Assembly (NCBI GenBank): GCA_013399115.1
Contig: VXAA01001291.1
Coordinates: 1-64,000 of the forward strand
From: Anseranas semipalmata
Taxonomy: Eukaryota; Chordata; Aves; Anseriformes; Anseranatidae
Length of the DNA: 64,000 nt
Reading direction: 5' to 3'
Every line of letters begins with the position of its first letter. The first letter of the stretch is position 1. Below are positions 26,072 to 37,908 of the stretch, piece by piece. The translations under genes and the position numbers were made by a program. The notes beneath the pieces are model-generated. The model ran no database searches, had not been told where the DNA came from, and saw only the letters and a program-made list of their open reading frames with translations.

Positions 26072-29000
26072 ACTACAACTACAGGCATGCTACACATGAA
26101 CAGATCAAATATATCTTTTGTATGCAATCAGTCCTGATGCATTTAGCCTTTCACTTCTGAGGTAGAAACAGAGCACTCCTAAGCAAACCGTTTCAATTTT
26201 TGGTATCTCTTCCCCAGTATCTCCACCATGAGGAAACACATGAACGTAATGTTGGCTCACCATAGCCTGGCTCGACGGTTTTTACAATAGAGCATTCTGA
26301 TAACTCAGTAGACTTACATGTGAGTAAGACTTTTAATATAGCAGCACAATTTATTCCCATTTCCAGTTTAATGGAGCTTTTCTGATTATTTTCACAGCAT
26401 CACACAAGGGTTTTTTTTCCTGCTGCACAGAAGGGAAAAGCTCCTAATATGCTCCTGAAATGCCTCATGAAGTTAATGTGACTTATTCTCCATCATCAAG
26501 AGAATGATACTGGAATGAATAAAAGTCAGTATTTTTTCTCAAAGTCTCTTAATATCCAGTCCTCATACGGCATAAGGGAGTAAACTCTCAATTACAAAAA
26601 GGCAAATACAGAGAAATCCGTCAAAGTCAATATAGTTATTCTGGACACCTGAGTAATTTGTCCCTTGGTATGATTCAGTCTCCAAAATCCACTCTGAATG
26701 TCCATAATGACCGTTCGCTATTCACTTACATTTTTAGCTCTGTTACAATTCTAATTTTTTCCATGTTTCACAAATAATCCGAGTCAGTTTCTTTCAGAAG
26801 ATGCTGTTTCTCCAGCTTGGCTTCCCTATGAATAACCTCCATCATCACTATGCTACTTTTACTCAAATGTTTCATTTTTAACAATAAACATCTATCCCAG
26901 ATGCCTTATTTTCAGCTTCATTAAATGTTTTACTAGTTCATCTTGAGTCACGTCAATATTTACCTTGGATAGGGTTCTATATCCTTTAGTTTCTAATACC
27001 AGAATTCTCCAGACAAGCTTATTGTTCCTGGCTTGACTTCTCCAAGTCACAGCTTAAAACTTTTTTTTGACGTACTAAATAAGATGCAAATTCACCCAAC
27101 TATGCACTTTGCTGCATGATGCCAGCTATGCCTATTCCAAACATCTCTAAACTGATTTACTTCAATTTCTGTGTACACATAGCCCCCAAACCTGTACTCA
27201 GTTACTCTGAGGTAATTTCAAAGTCTTTTAATCACAGCAATTAGCAGAAAAGAAAGCTGAAATTAGATATCAGCCTTTCGGGCACAGTACCACAACAGGC
27301 CATTTCTACTGACCTTCTGCATCCTAGAATAACAATGTCAGGAGGCGTTGCCAGCCCGTCTCCTTTACTGGCACCTTTCTGTTTTTCCAAACTGTTCAAA
27401 TCCAGACGCTTTTCTGAGAGATGGGACTGCTTTTCTTCAATCCAGCTCTCTTTCCTGCTCCTGACAAACAGCACCAACTTGTGCCGAGCTGGGCACAGCA
27501 TGAAGGTCATTGTGCTGTTTCTTGTGCTCACCTACATACCAACCAGGGCAGAAGAAACCTTGTAAAACAGCGAGTGGCAGCAGGATGCCACGACAGAAGG
27601 GCAGCAGTATTGTGGACATAAATTCTCCAGTAACATCAAAAACATAAGCAATGGCAATAGCAAAAAGAAAGAAGGGATTGGTTTCGAGGGTCATATTGGA
27701 GCAATACAAAGCCTAGGAGGACTGAAGGCAAGTGGAACGGGTTCTGACTCTTGGGAGGCTGCATAAGAGCAACTTCTGGCTTTGGCAAGAGGTTGGCAGG
27801 AACTGCTGTATGGCAGCAACAAGGTACGTAAAGGAAAGCAGCCACGGCCACAGGGAGGAGCAGTGCAGGTGTCAGAGAGGTGGGGTTTTAGGGGAGGTAA
27901 TGGAAAGCCAGTCTGCCTCTGTGTGGGTCCCCAGTGCTAGTGATACCTGAAATAATTCAGTGAGCTTATCCCCAGGCAGTCCTGAGCTGTAGTCCACAGA
28001 GCCTTCAGGATCCAGGCTGCTCCTCACTGCTATATGCATGCCTTCTTGAGAAAAGTTGTTCTAAATGAGAACAAGACAAAGGGGAACAGAAGTTTGAGAA
28101 GTGGAATTTTCTCAATAATTTTCTTGATCTTTATGCTGAGTTTACTTCAGGTCCGTTTTCAAAGCAGTAGCACAAAAAAGGCAGTGTGATATATTTATAT
28201 TTTATATTCATGGACTGCATTGGAATGAAACATTTTAAATTTTATATTGGATATGAAAAAGCAAAGGTGTCAAGCTGAGAAAGTGCTTTGAAAATAACAA
28301 AGGACTTTATGTAGGATTGTTTGAGGTCATTTTATCTGTTGTTCCTGACAGTATTTAAATACCTCCTTTCAATTTGAAATGCTTTTGCTTGTCACTCACT
28401 GAAATCAGTGGTGGAGACTAGCAAGGCAGCTGGGCACACATCACAGGGGGCTATGAGAGGAGAGAAGCACTCAGATTTTTGGAGATCTCCAAAGCTAGTA
28501 TTACGCCTTTGCCAGCAACCCACGTTTGTCAAGATGCGTGAATGTGGCCTGGAGAAGCAGCAAGCCACATTCTTGTGAGAGGGAATTTCAAGTCATGCCA
28601 ACTTCCCTGAGAAAGATACTTCTAAGAGCAGATCAAGGAGATGGCTTTACGTCTCAATCCAGGCGTGCAACAGTTCTAAGCAGAAATTCAGGATATTAAG
28701 CTGTGTGTACAGTGCAACAACTTCAGTGATTACCACACATGCAGATACATGAGGCTAGTTCTGAAGTACCTTGCTTAGGTGCTTTAGCAATAGCAGCACA
28801 GGTAAGTAATTTCTGTATTTAGCCCACATGCCATTGCTAACATCCAAAAGTTACCTCTGCATAGCGTAAGGAAGCTAATATTTCTGTGCACCCTAGACAA
28901 TCCCGTGTCTTACAGACTGTTCCCCTGTGCTTTGACCCAAAAGGGCTGTATTGCCAAGAAGACAATTGAGATTTTGTTTTTGAAAGAACTTGCTCACATT

Positions 29001-31310
29001 TAAAACAGAAGTTGACAATTTCTGCTTTTGGTCTAAGCCAAAATCAGAGAGAGAGAAACAAAATTGGGATATTCAAAAATCCCTTCTCTGCATTATGTCC
29101 CGCTCCACATATATGCCAAGTGAACAAAAGTAGCTCAGTACGGGAAGGGAGATGAGACAGGATGAGGGACCACTGTTCCCCACAAACACATGCAGCCAGA
29201 AGATAAAAGGGAAGAGCTGAATACTAGAATAAATGCAAGTTTCATGTAAATGATCGCTTACAGAGACCTAATAAATGATTCTCTGCAATGCATTGTCAGA
29301 GAATTTTCTCTGCCATTTTTTGTTTTGAATTTGAATTTAGAAGCTTTTCCCCCTTGGAGGATAATGTTCAGGTTTTAAAATTTGTATTAATATGTCACAA
29401 CATTCATCTCTCACTCTGTGAAAGGTTGTTTTTTTGTTTGTTTTTAAAATAAAGTGTCTTTTCTTCTTTTTAATGTGTTGAAATGGAGTATTTAGGATAA
29501 GCCCACTGAACAGCAGTACTGCATAGGATGGGACAGCATGTAGGAAGGCTGCTTTTTAAATAATATGATCTCTTTTGACCCAAACAACTAATCAGTTTTG
29601 CGGCTTCTGTACTAACTCTGGCTGGGGACTGACAAGGGTCTTCACGGCAAATCTCTCTGCTCCCAAGGACAGTCTTTATTTCCAGAACAAAGAAAGATTA
29701 AACCAGAGACAGAGGCTTTGCTGACAGACACCCACACACCCCTTTCAGGCAAGAGTGATGGCCCAAAAGCTCTCAGTTTGGGGGGTTTCATTTTTTCTTT
29801 CCCCATCAGGTCAGGGATGCTACTCTACAGAAATTACAAATTGCTCCCTTCAGATCAAAGGTCTCTGACAGCCTCTGCTGGGTCCCCTCAGATGCCTCTC
29901 CCCTACTCTTCTGCTCTCCATCCCAAATCCAGCTAGACGTCATCACAGGATGCATTCTGCATGTTCACCTCCTTGCCCAATACAGTTGTGAAAATCCCGC
30001 TGTGAGATTCGGACTGTGTGCTGACTAAGGCATAGCCATCAGCTCTGTGCTACCACCCCTCCTTGGAGTATGGACAGGGAGGGGACAACATAAGAAGGCA
30101 CCACAAAAAAAGATTGCAGAAGATGCCTATCAAATCCCCACATTTTTTGTTGTGGGTGTCCTACATAGCTTCCTGGAATAACTGCTTGCCCAGGGTCTGA
30201 CTCAAGTTTGAACATTTGAGCTCCTGTGGCTACAGAAGACACCTTTCCCTCACTCTGTGCTGTATCAATGCTTAGCCTGAGCCTACTCTACCTTGTGAGC
30301 AAATCAAAAATGGCATCAGGTTACTGTACCGTGATCAACCAGTGTCTTCAGTTTCTCTTATCCACACTTTGCCTATATATCTTCAATTATTCTGTCTCTC
30401 TATTTTTTTTCTTCCCATCAAAATACCTGGAAACATTCCAATACCTTTTTCCTGCTGCTAAATACAAACCTCTTATTTGCTAACTTCCACTTGTATTTGA
30501 CCTTGAACGGCACGATGGCTTTACACATATTTCACATAGGGCCCATGATTTCAGTGTTGATTACAAGATAGAGATACAGTAGTCCCACCTGTTTGAGTTC
30601 TGTTTTCCCCTCAGCTCTGGGATTTTCCATTTCACTTGTCTTCATTCTCACCAGCCATCTTGCGTTCGTCCACATGGTGGTTGTCCTCCTGAAACTGAGA
30701 GGGGACATTTGTTCAGCCTGCAGGTCATACATAGATTACCTTTAATGATAGCAATCTCATTTCTTCTTTCAGAATAAGGGAAAAACTCTCCATGAAAAGG
30801 CAGAGGATATAAGGATGCTTCTCCATTACTCACTGAAAAAAGGTCCAAAGCTTGATTCTTATTACCAGTCTCTCCAGTGGAAACAGAGTGACTCCTGTAA
30901 AAACAGTGGAGCCGCAGTGGTATAGCAAAGACAAATCAAGATAGATGTTTTGGAATACACTGTGCTGGTTTTTGTTGTTGTTGTTGCTGATTGTTGTTGT
31001 AAAATACACCTCATGTCCTCCTTTATGAGGGTTTTTTTTTTTGAAGGTTTACACAGCAGCTAGCGCATGTGCAAAAGTAAGAACAGAAGTTCAGATTATG
31101 AACTTTGCTCATGGTTTATTCAATATTTTTAATAAAGTTTGTAAAGGTTTCCTTCCATCAAAGAATGGCCCTTTTGATTAATCAATTGAATTTGATATTT
31201 TCTCTATGGAGAACACAAAGCAGTATACCCCTTTGCCAGTTATTTACAGGCAGCTTCCCAGCACACAATAGAACAATTATTTTCTAAGTAAAAGAGCTGT
31301 GATCAGAAAC

Positions 31311-31316
31311 TTTAAT
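31311..31316 (-). terminator. Candidate polyadenylation signal (ATTAAA) for the 31.4-kb terminal exon
   Basis: On the minus strand ATTAAA lies about 120 nt beyond the TAA at 31439-31441, a reasonable distance for a short 3' untranslated region. ATTAAA is the commonest variant of AATAAA. In AT-rich DNA this hexamer is frequent by chance, so the call depends on the exon being real. Confidence 0.3.
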
Positions 31317-31438
31317 AAACCACTTAATAGTGTGGCATCCTTTTCTTCATTTAAAAAAGCACAATAAGGATGTATCAAGCCATTTTTTGTATAATCTGCA
31401 TAATTTCAAAATAACATATTCAGGGAAACAGACTTGTC

Positions 31439-31537
31439 TTAAATAGCCTTCTTCACGTTTACATCTGTAACAGCTGCAGTAGCAGCTCTGACAGGCTTGA
31501 TTTTATTCAGTGCTGCAGGATCAACATAAAATCTAGG
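31439..31537 (-). CDS. Candidate 3'-terminal coding exon, unidentified protein
   Basis: A very good acceptor on the minus strand (TTTACTCCCTTTAATTTTCAG) is followed by 32 codons in phase 0 and TAA. The peptide begins PRFYVDPAALNKIKP and ends AAVTDVNVKKAI, basic and Ala/Val/Lys-rich, in locally less AT-rich DNA than its surroundings, which favours real coding sequence. It may be the last exon of a separate minus-strand gene, or an alternative last exon of the gene whose exons lie at 42.2-45.7 kb, since those junctions are also phase 0. The candidate exon at 33902-34036 ends in phase 1 and cannot splice directly to it without a stop. I do not recognise the protein, and no catalytic or binding motif is visible. 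Confidence 0.5.
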   Translation of the reverse strand, partial: PRFYVDPAALNKIKPVRAATAAVTDVNVKKAI

Positions 31538-33901
31538 CTGAAAATTAAAGGGAGTAAATGTACCCCTGACAGTCAAGAAAATGATTTTGGTCCAAGAGTA
31601 TTTCTGGCCAGAACTCACTTTCAAAAGCAGCTTTGTCATTTGTGCCTGGCCTAGTCCCAATAAGTGCTATTATGATTTGTTACATTTTCTATAGAACCAG
31701 GAGACCATTTATTAGCCCCGTGGTATTGTATTGAGCTTCAATTATGTAATAGTCATTATTCTGCTGAATATCCAAAGCTTTGTAAGAAAGTTTTAGCTCT
31801 GGAAAGAAATGTACAAGGTTCTCAAATGATTTTGAGGAAGATCAAACTCCCCCTTTTTTTTACTAGTTGAAAGAGGAAAGGTCCCTTCTTGATATAAATC
31901 ATGAATAATTTGAATGGATTTTTTTCTAACGAAAACCTCCTTTTTCTTTGAAAGCCCTTGATAGCTTGGGATTCAAGCAGAAGAGAATAAAAGAAGAAAT
32001 AATAGTTTCTTCCTAGAAGAGAACATGATAGGTACGCCTCCAAATTAGTGAGATTTTAATTTAATTATAACAGAGGAATGCATGTGCATGTGTGATTTGC
32101 CTGCTTATAAATAAGGAATGAGGGTCTCTCCCATATGTAGCTTGGATGAGGAGAGGGGCAGGTCCTCAACCAGTGCAAGCTTTGCTAGGGCCCCCTTAAT
32201 GGAGTTTTTGCTGCTGACGTAAGTCAAGAATGTGTCCTCCAGTCCTGTTTGCTTGTTTAGCTGCCCATTAAGGTTCTACAACGCAAACTCTTGATACCTC
32301 ATCAAACTCCATTGGCCTTCCATTTCCAGTCAGTCTGAGCCATCCACATCTCCCAGACTTGTCGACGAATTAACTACCATAAAATAACATCTGCTACTAG
32401 TTACCTGATGTCATCATCTTTCTATCACCCCTCAGTGCTTAAAAAACAAACAACCCAAAACATAGATTTTAAAAAGCACTGACATCAAAATAAAATTTGA
32501 TCATCTCCAAGCAATTGTCCTATTCACAAACCACTTTATATGATGAAGGCTTCAGCTTCCAGTTCTCAGAGGAAGACTTGATCATGTGTGAATTTTTCCC
32601 TGCTCTCCACTGACAGCCAGACTCTGCAGTTCCTGTAACAACCAACCACCAGGTAAAAATCAGTCCAGCTGTTGCTTCTGATTTTTTTTTTTTAAACTAA
32701 TAACTAATACACCACACACAACACACATACAACTTATACATGCAACAGCTGCTCTGCCTCAGAGTAGCAAAACCAATTATTCCTCGGTATTCTCAGGAAA
32801 TGGAAGAGAAATGTTCTCAAGGCTGACAGATTTCTGAAATGATCTTTCTTTAACGTATGCTCAGTTTAGCTGCTATTTTAGTAAAATGATTCTAGCTTTA
32901 TACCAGCTGAAGTGAAAGCAAAGTAAATCAACAAGCTTTCTTTCAGATAGACTTCAGTATCTCAAAAATTCACAGCTAACAGAAATTTGCTACCAAGGTT
33001 GCATCCCTATTACGAAAACAAGCATTTCAAACACCACTGTACAACTTGATGTGATTACAGCCACTGCATAGCAATGGCTTACATGTATGTTTTCCCCTCT
33101 GTGAGAGGGAGTAAGAATAAAGCAGGTAGTAATACAGTTTGGCCACAACCATGTCATCCCCTGGTTATTTTTGCAGTATGAGTTATAAATGGATCAGATG
33201 CATTTGCATTTCATTCACTAATTCCAATCAAAGCAGCATATGTGTCCTTATTTTTCATAATAAGGGAAAAGAATTTGGATATCCATTATCCATTTTATCT
33301 TTAAAAAAAAAAAAAAAAAAAGAGGCATCAAGCCAGAATCTAATCTTGTCTGCCACTATGTAAACAATGACTAAGACTGCTCGGGTCAACAGAGCAACAG
33401 CACAGTCACATGAGTCACAGCACACTTCTCTTCGGAAAGATTTCTCCATGGCTAAATATACTATTACAGTTGCTTCAAGAAAAGCTCTGTGTCAAGGTCT
33501 AATAAATGCTGGCAGTGATGCTGAGCTCTGAGCAATCGTAAAGCCAAAAGGATGAACAAGAATTAACATGTGGACTTAAAAACCTACCAAAAAAAAAAAA
33601 AGAAAGTTTTTTCTGTGTAAAAACTGAAGTATCAGAATTTTGGTAATGAAAATCATAACCTAATTTTTCTGCTACCTACACTTATTCACCTTTCAAATGG
33701 ATCTGAAAAAAAAAAAGTAGAAAGTGAAACAATTTTCTTCAGGATCCAAGTGCAGAAAATACTTCGAAATCAACAGACTAAGCTTATATAAGTTACCACT
33801 CAGCTACGCGACAACACGGAGTTTGTTCCACCATTGTTTTAAGCAGTCTTTCCCCAGTAAATGCCTCGCTCCTCCCAGGGGAAAGCATTAAATGAACTTA
33901 C
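31538..33901. other. Noncoding, probably intron on the minus strand
   Basis: AT-rich with no supported frame. It contains A19 at 33303-33321 and A13 at about 33589-33601. It would be an intron if the exon-like segments on either side belong to one gene. Confidence 0.45.
33303..33321. repeat. Poly(A) run of 19
   Basis: Uninterrupted A19; no adjoining retroposed transcript is recognised. Confidence 0.9.
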
Positions 33902-34036
33902 CACTTCTGTTATCAGTGAACGGGAACAGCCACACCAACAGAAGCCAATCCAACACATCATGTGCCCATAATCCAGCAAAACAGTAATTCCAATGAATAC
34001 CGCTTATATCTCCATCTGATATACACAGTGCTGAAT
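33902..34036 (-). CDS. Candidate internal coding exon, hydrophobic and Trp-rich
   Basis: On the minus strand a good acceptor (CTCATTTTTCCAG) and a strong donor (AGTG before GTAAGT) bound 135 nt. Only one frame is open through the segment; the other two have stops. The peptide is hydrophobic and Trp-rich, with a core read as WAHDVLDWLLLVWLFPF that would fit a membrane segment or buried helix. It enters and leaves in phase 1. Its phase does not match the terminal exon at 31439-31537 (phase 0), so either an intermediate exon is missed or the two are unrelated. Pseudo-exons with good splice sites are common in vertebrate introns, so this remains a candidate. No family is recognised. Confidence 0.3.
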
Positions 34037-34332
34037 CTGGAAAAATGAGAGTTCAGTAAACCATAAAAGATACCCTTTGGTCTTTTCTTTTTTTTTCACG
34101 GGGGTCATAATTTAGCGCTATTACAATGATAGTTTTAGATAACCAAAATTGCTTATCAAACGGGGGTTTCTATTCCCTATCAAAAATGTACTGAATTAGA
34201 AAAGATTTGATAATTCCTTGTGAATTTCTCTTCTACCTAGTCTTTTCACTGGAAGCCTGATTAAACGAGTATTATTTCTTCTTAAGTGGTTTTACAGGTC
34301 GTTTATCTTAGATTTATGAGTATCAACTTACT

Positions 34333-34670
34333 TTAGAAGGTATTAGATAGCTTTAACATTTGACACGTATTCTCTAAATCATTTACAGTGCTCTCCATTT
34401 GCACTAGATGATCAGTAATCTTCTCAATATTAGGTTTTATTGACAATGCACCGTATAGAGTTCTTATTATATAATAATGATTTAAGATAGGTGTAAGATT
34501 GGGAACTAATAAATCCAAAAGCTCATTTTTGATTGTTGACACAGAGCTGAGGAATAATGTGCATCCATCTAAATCACACCGTTTCTCAATAATGTAAAAC
34601 ACATACATGTTTAACCTGTTAGGAGCACACCACAAAGATTCACAAACAGATCCAAATTCCTGCTCTGAGA
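34333..34670 (-). CDS. Candidate terminal coding exon ending in a coiled coil
   Basis: On the minus strand an acceptor (TTTCTGTGTGAGTCTATCAG) opens a 112-codon frame ending in TAA; the frame stays open further upstream to 34911. Near the C-terminus a run of hydrophobic residues follows perfect 4-3 heptad spacing (I, L, M, V, L, C, L in the segment from ITDHLVQMES onward), a classic short coiled coil, preceded by hydrophobic stretches such as NELLDLLVPNLTPILNHYY. Coherent helical periodicity is unusual in chance frames. The stop lies just before AAAGTAAGT, a strong donor, so the segment could also be a spliced noncoding exon. No homologue is recognised. A frame of this length in 64 kb is not by itself significant. 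Confidence 0.35.
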
Positions 34671-36770
34671 CTGATAGACTCACACAGAAAGTTCTGTATT
34701 TACTCAGAGAAAACCACCAGTGGATACAAGACTCCACCATCGTGTGGAAGTACCCGTGCGCATGCTGTACTGTGAGGGGAGCAGGCAATGGTGCAGTGGA
34801 GATGAGCAGGGGGCTCAGCCCGGTTCTCCTGGTTCCTGAGCCTACCTCCACCCAGCTAATGTCAGGCTGCTGCTGGTGTCCAAGCTTGACAGCCTCAAGC
34901 AGCCCAAGCACGCCTCTGTTATACTTGAGTCACACCAAGGTAAATATGCCTGTTAAGATCAAGAAGTATTTCACCTGAGTAGGGAGTAAGCCTGGAGATT
35001 AAGGTCTTAAAAAACTAGCTCTCTTATTTATATTTGGAAGACAATATCCAAAGGTGTCATATATAACAAAGAAATACCTTCATGCAGCCCTACACAATAA
35101 TCATTTCACAGAAATATTGGCATTGATAGTAATTGAATACAACTGTATAATTGATTCAACTACTTCAATAGAGTATCAGCCCCTGTATCTATATTACTCA
35201 CAAAAAAATGGAGTAGAAGAGAAAAAAAGCAGGAGCCTTTGGTGGCAAATGAGCATCTCTCCACTGAATTCTACAGAATTAAAGTCTCATCTGCAACCCT
35301 GTAATCCAAAAGCAAGTCTTTGAAATGTAGTCAAGAGATCTGTATCAGTCCTGCTTTTACAGCACATCATTGGAAATGACTTCTGGGGCACTGAAGCTGC
35401 ATGAACTGGCAATTTGTTAAGTTGAAATGAGACATCTCAAAAAAAATGCTGGAACGATCTCAGAGCAAAAGTAACACAGAAAATGTGAACCTTGCTTTTA
35501 TCCAAAAAGTCACCTGGTATGAAAACTCCAGTGAAAAAAGGTATTAGTGGCAAAATTGTCACGTGGCAGTTACACATGACTGTAAATGTGAGTAGTAAGG
35601 AAGTACAGTAAAGAGCTTGCTTTGTCTCACCTTGCTCATTCAGAAATACAAACAAACCAAACATCCTTACTCAGACTAAATGCTTGGCAGGCTCACTCAG
35701 CTGCCTACAAATGATTTAAGAGCAGAGAACATTGAGAACTCAGCTCCAAACAAATTAAAAGACCCAGTTCCAACGCAATGCAGTAAGCATCACTGTTACA
35801 TTGTCTTACTTTGGCAAAACCAAGCACAGATTTACATGTGGAAGGAATAAAAAACAAGAAAAAACACCTCCTCCCCAAATCAGTATTCCCCAGTACAGTA
35901 TGTATGCTTCTGGCCCTGAGATAAGGGAATGTCTCAGCCCCCCTGCTTAAAACATTAGCAGGCAATTTACTAACGTGCTGTGAAATAGCAGAAATATCAC
36001 AAGTTCTATTTTTCTTACTAATGGAGCTAACTGCATTCTGCAATACAGTGTCTACATTTTTGTCTGCCTGTTTCATTCACTCAGTTCCTAAATCAGCAAA
36101 TTTTAGCAATCTTCAACATCTCTCAGTGATGACTGAAATTTCTTTTACTACTGTGGAGAAGGAAGGAGGTCAATAAGGCTTGGGAAAATTTGTTAGCATG
36201 ATCTGTAATATGAATTTGGCAGAAAAGAAATTGAGAACATTTCTTTGGAAAACAATCAAAGGGCAAAGTTTTCCTCTTGGAGCTGCATGGTAATTCATGA
36301 CTGCTATGCTCCAAAGGAACTTGCTACTCTGATGATTAGGATAGCAAAATATCCAGTATCTGCCTGACAGACCAAACATGGTCATTTTTCATCTCTTTGT
36401 CAGTATTTTTCTGTTCAGGCAGGGCCACATGTATGTCTATTAACACACAGATAAAGATTGAATGATACCTCTCTGCATAGGAAGATTATAATCTAAGTTA
36501 GTTACGGCACAAGAAGAAATGACAAAAAGTAAAAGGGCCAGTGGCAGAAATTTAGGCTCAGTCTATCAGAGCGCAACATACACTTTCTCTTACCTGGATC
36601 TTGGCTGTTCCTTATGTACATGAAAAGTCAGCGATTTCGTGGCTCACTGCTTATACTACCTGAACACAAAGAAGTGACTGATAAAACTGAGGAACTTGAC
36701 AGCCCCTGGGACAAGTAATCTCAAACCTCCCGAGTCCATTAAAGCTTGCGTTAATCAACAGAAAATTAAA
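34671..36770. other. No gene supported; open frames of unclear status on the minus strand
   Basis: A minus-strand frame at 35705-36076 has a protein-like composition but a TGA immediately before its ATG and no good splice pair. Another at 35437-35664 has an acceptor (ACTCACATTTACAG) and a weak donor, and encodes a hydrophobic stretch. Neither can be joined in phase to its neighbours with confidence. Confidence 0.4.
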
Positions 36771-37060
36771 GTGTGGAACTTGCTGCTAAGGAATAGTATG
36801 GTAGCTAGGGTTCAAAAAAGGCCTGGGCAAATTCATGGAGAAAATACCACTCAATTTCAAACCACTGTTTGGTCTGGGAGCATACTTTGGCTTCACAAGT
36901 TTCTAACAATAGAAGGGTACGCCAAGGTTCCCTCACTCTGAGAGGTGTCCTGTTCCTATACTTTTCCCTAAATATCTCCCGTAAACAATGGCAAAGGAAG
37001 AACCTCGGGAGATTTGGATCCTGCTCTGGCCAGACATGACATTTCTTACCCTATAATGAA
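36771..37060 (+). mobile_element. Ancient CR1/L3-like LINE 3' fragment
   Basis: The plus-strand translation reads VWNLLLRNSMVARVQKRPGQ, which follows the pattern of the C-terminal tail of CR1/L3 reverse-transcriptase proteins (VWN-LP-E-VVE...FK..LD). Further on, GACATTTCTTACCC resembles the conserved CR1/L3 3' untranslated motif. The copy is degraded and both ends are uncertain. It is far older than the 8.85-kb CR1 and lacks its octamer end. Confidence 0.45.
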
Positions 37061-37551
37061 TGTAGTCGTAAAAACAGACTGTTTAGACAAGGAAATTGTG
37101 ATGGCTGGAGTTTAAAAGAGACAATATTCAAATTTTAAGAAAAAGTTGTATGAGACATCTTCAGAAAGGGTTAAAAAAAGAGCTCAGTTAAAAATTTGAA
37201 ATATTCATATAGACTAACCTCAGTGGAGGGTTGCAAAATCCTGAGGCTTTCTTTGCAGCCACTGGAGGAACTGGCTCATCCAGAAGATTCTTCAAAGCAT
37301 TTGCAGAATCTCCCAACCTGAATCACCATCCACATCAGCATCCCAAATCGATACAATCCAACAGCTTTTTTTCCCAGGAACGGAGAAGTACTAATTTCAG
37401 GCGAATAACTTTTATGGACCATTCTTCCTCATAGACTCTGAACAATCTCCTTCTGTCAGGCCACGTCTCCCCTCTTGCTCCCCCTATCCGACCTCACCAG
37501 GGCACTTATAGCAATTGACCTTTTCCTTTTTGGTTCTTTTAATCAGTTGCT

Positions 37552-37908
37552 TCAATGTGCAAAACAAATACAACTACCAGCATGCCTAGTCAACACCGTG
37601 AGTGCAGAGTTCTGTGTGAACACAAACCTCATATTTAGTGCAGTCTTTGCTATGTCAGTGACAGTGAAAGCTTTAAAGCAGTGGGCCACTAATTCTACTA
37701 TGTAAGAAGCCAGGCTGTTTCTGCCCTGGAAATATTTTACATTCTGTTCTTTATGCAGTATTACTAATTCCAAGTTCTGTTTAATGCTCTGCATCTGAAT
37801 GGGACTCTCAATTACATGAGTCACTGCAACTATCCTTTGATTTTTTCTTTTTTTATTTGTCACGAACATGTAATCTGAATCCACAACTGCTGGAGTTTGA
37901 AGCTTGCT
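37552..37908 (-). CDS. Candidate coding segment, unidentified
   Basis: A good minus-strand acceptor (ATTTTCTCGTGGTATTTCAAGTGTGCAG) opens a frame of 118 codons. The peptide begins SKLQTPAVVDSDYMF, continues with a basic stretch (KKRKNQR) and a long polar helix-prone section, and runs to a stop. Possible internal donors include GAG before GTTTGT and ACG before GTGTTG, both weak. The composition is protein-like, but no family is recognised and no phase-compatible partner exon is established. It could be a decayed retrocopy or chance. Confidence 0.25.
   Translation of the reverse strand, partial: SKLQTPAVVDSDYMFVTNKKRKNQRIVAVTHVIESPIQMQSIKQNLELVILHKEQNVKYFQGRNSLASYIVELVAHCFKAFTVTDIAKTALNMRFVFTQNSALTVLTRHAGSCICFAH

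Larger units (their letters stand above)
16423..31438. other. Noncoding, intron or intergenic
   Basis: About 15 kb with no gene I can support. The longest frames (18522-19103 plus, 193 codons; 16890-17384 plus, 164 codons) lack domains, splice logic and plausible composition. A splice-bounded 57-nt frame at 28745-28801 (plus; acceptor ACATGCAG, donor CACAG before GTAAGT) is too short and isolated to call. Low-copy sequence dominates, with simple T, A and GTT runs (GTT repeats at about 30971-31000). Confidence 0.6.
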
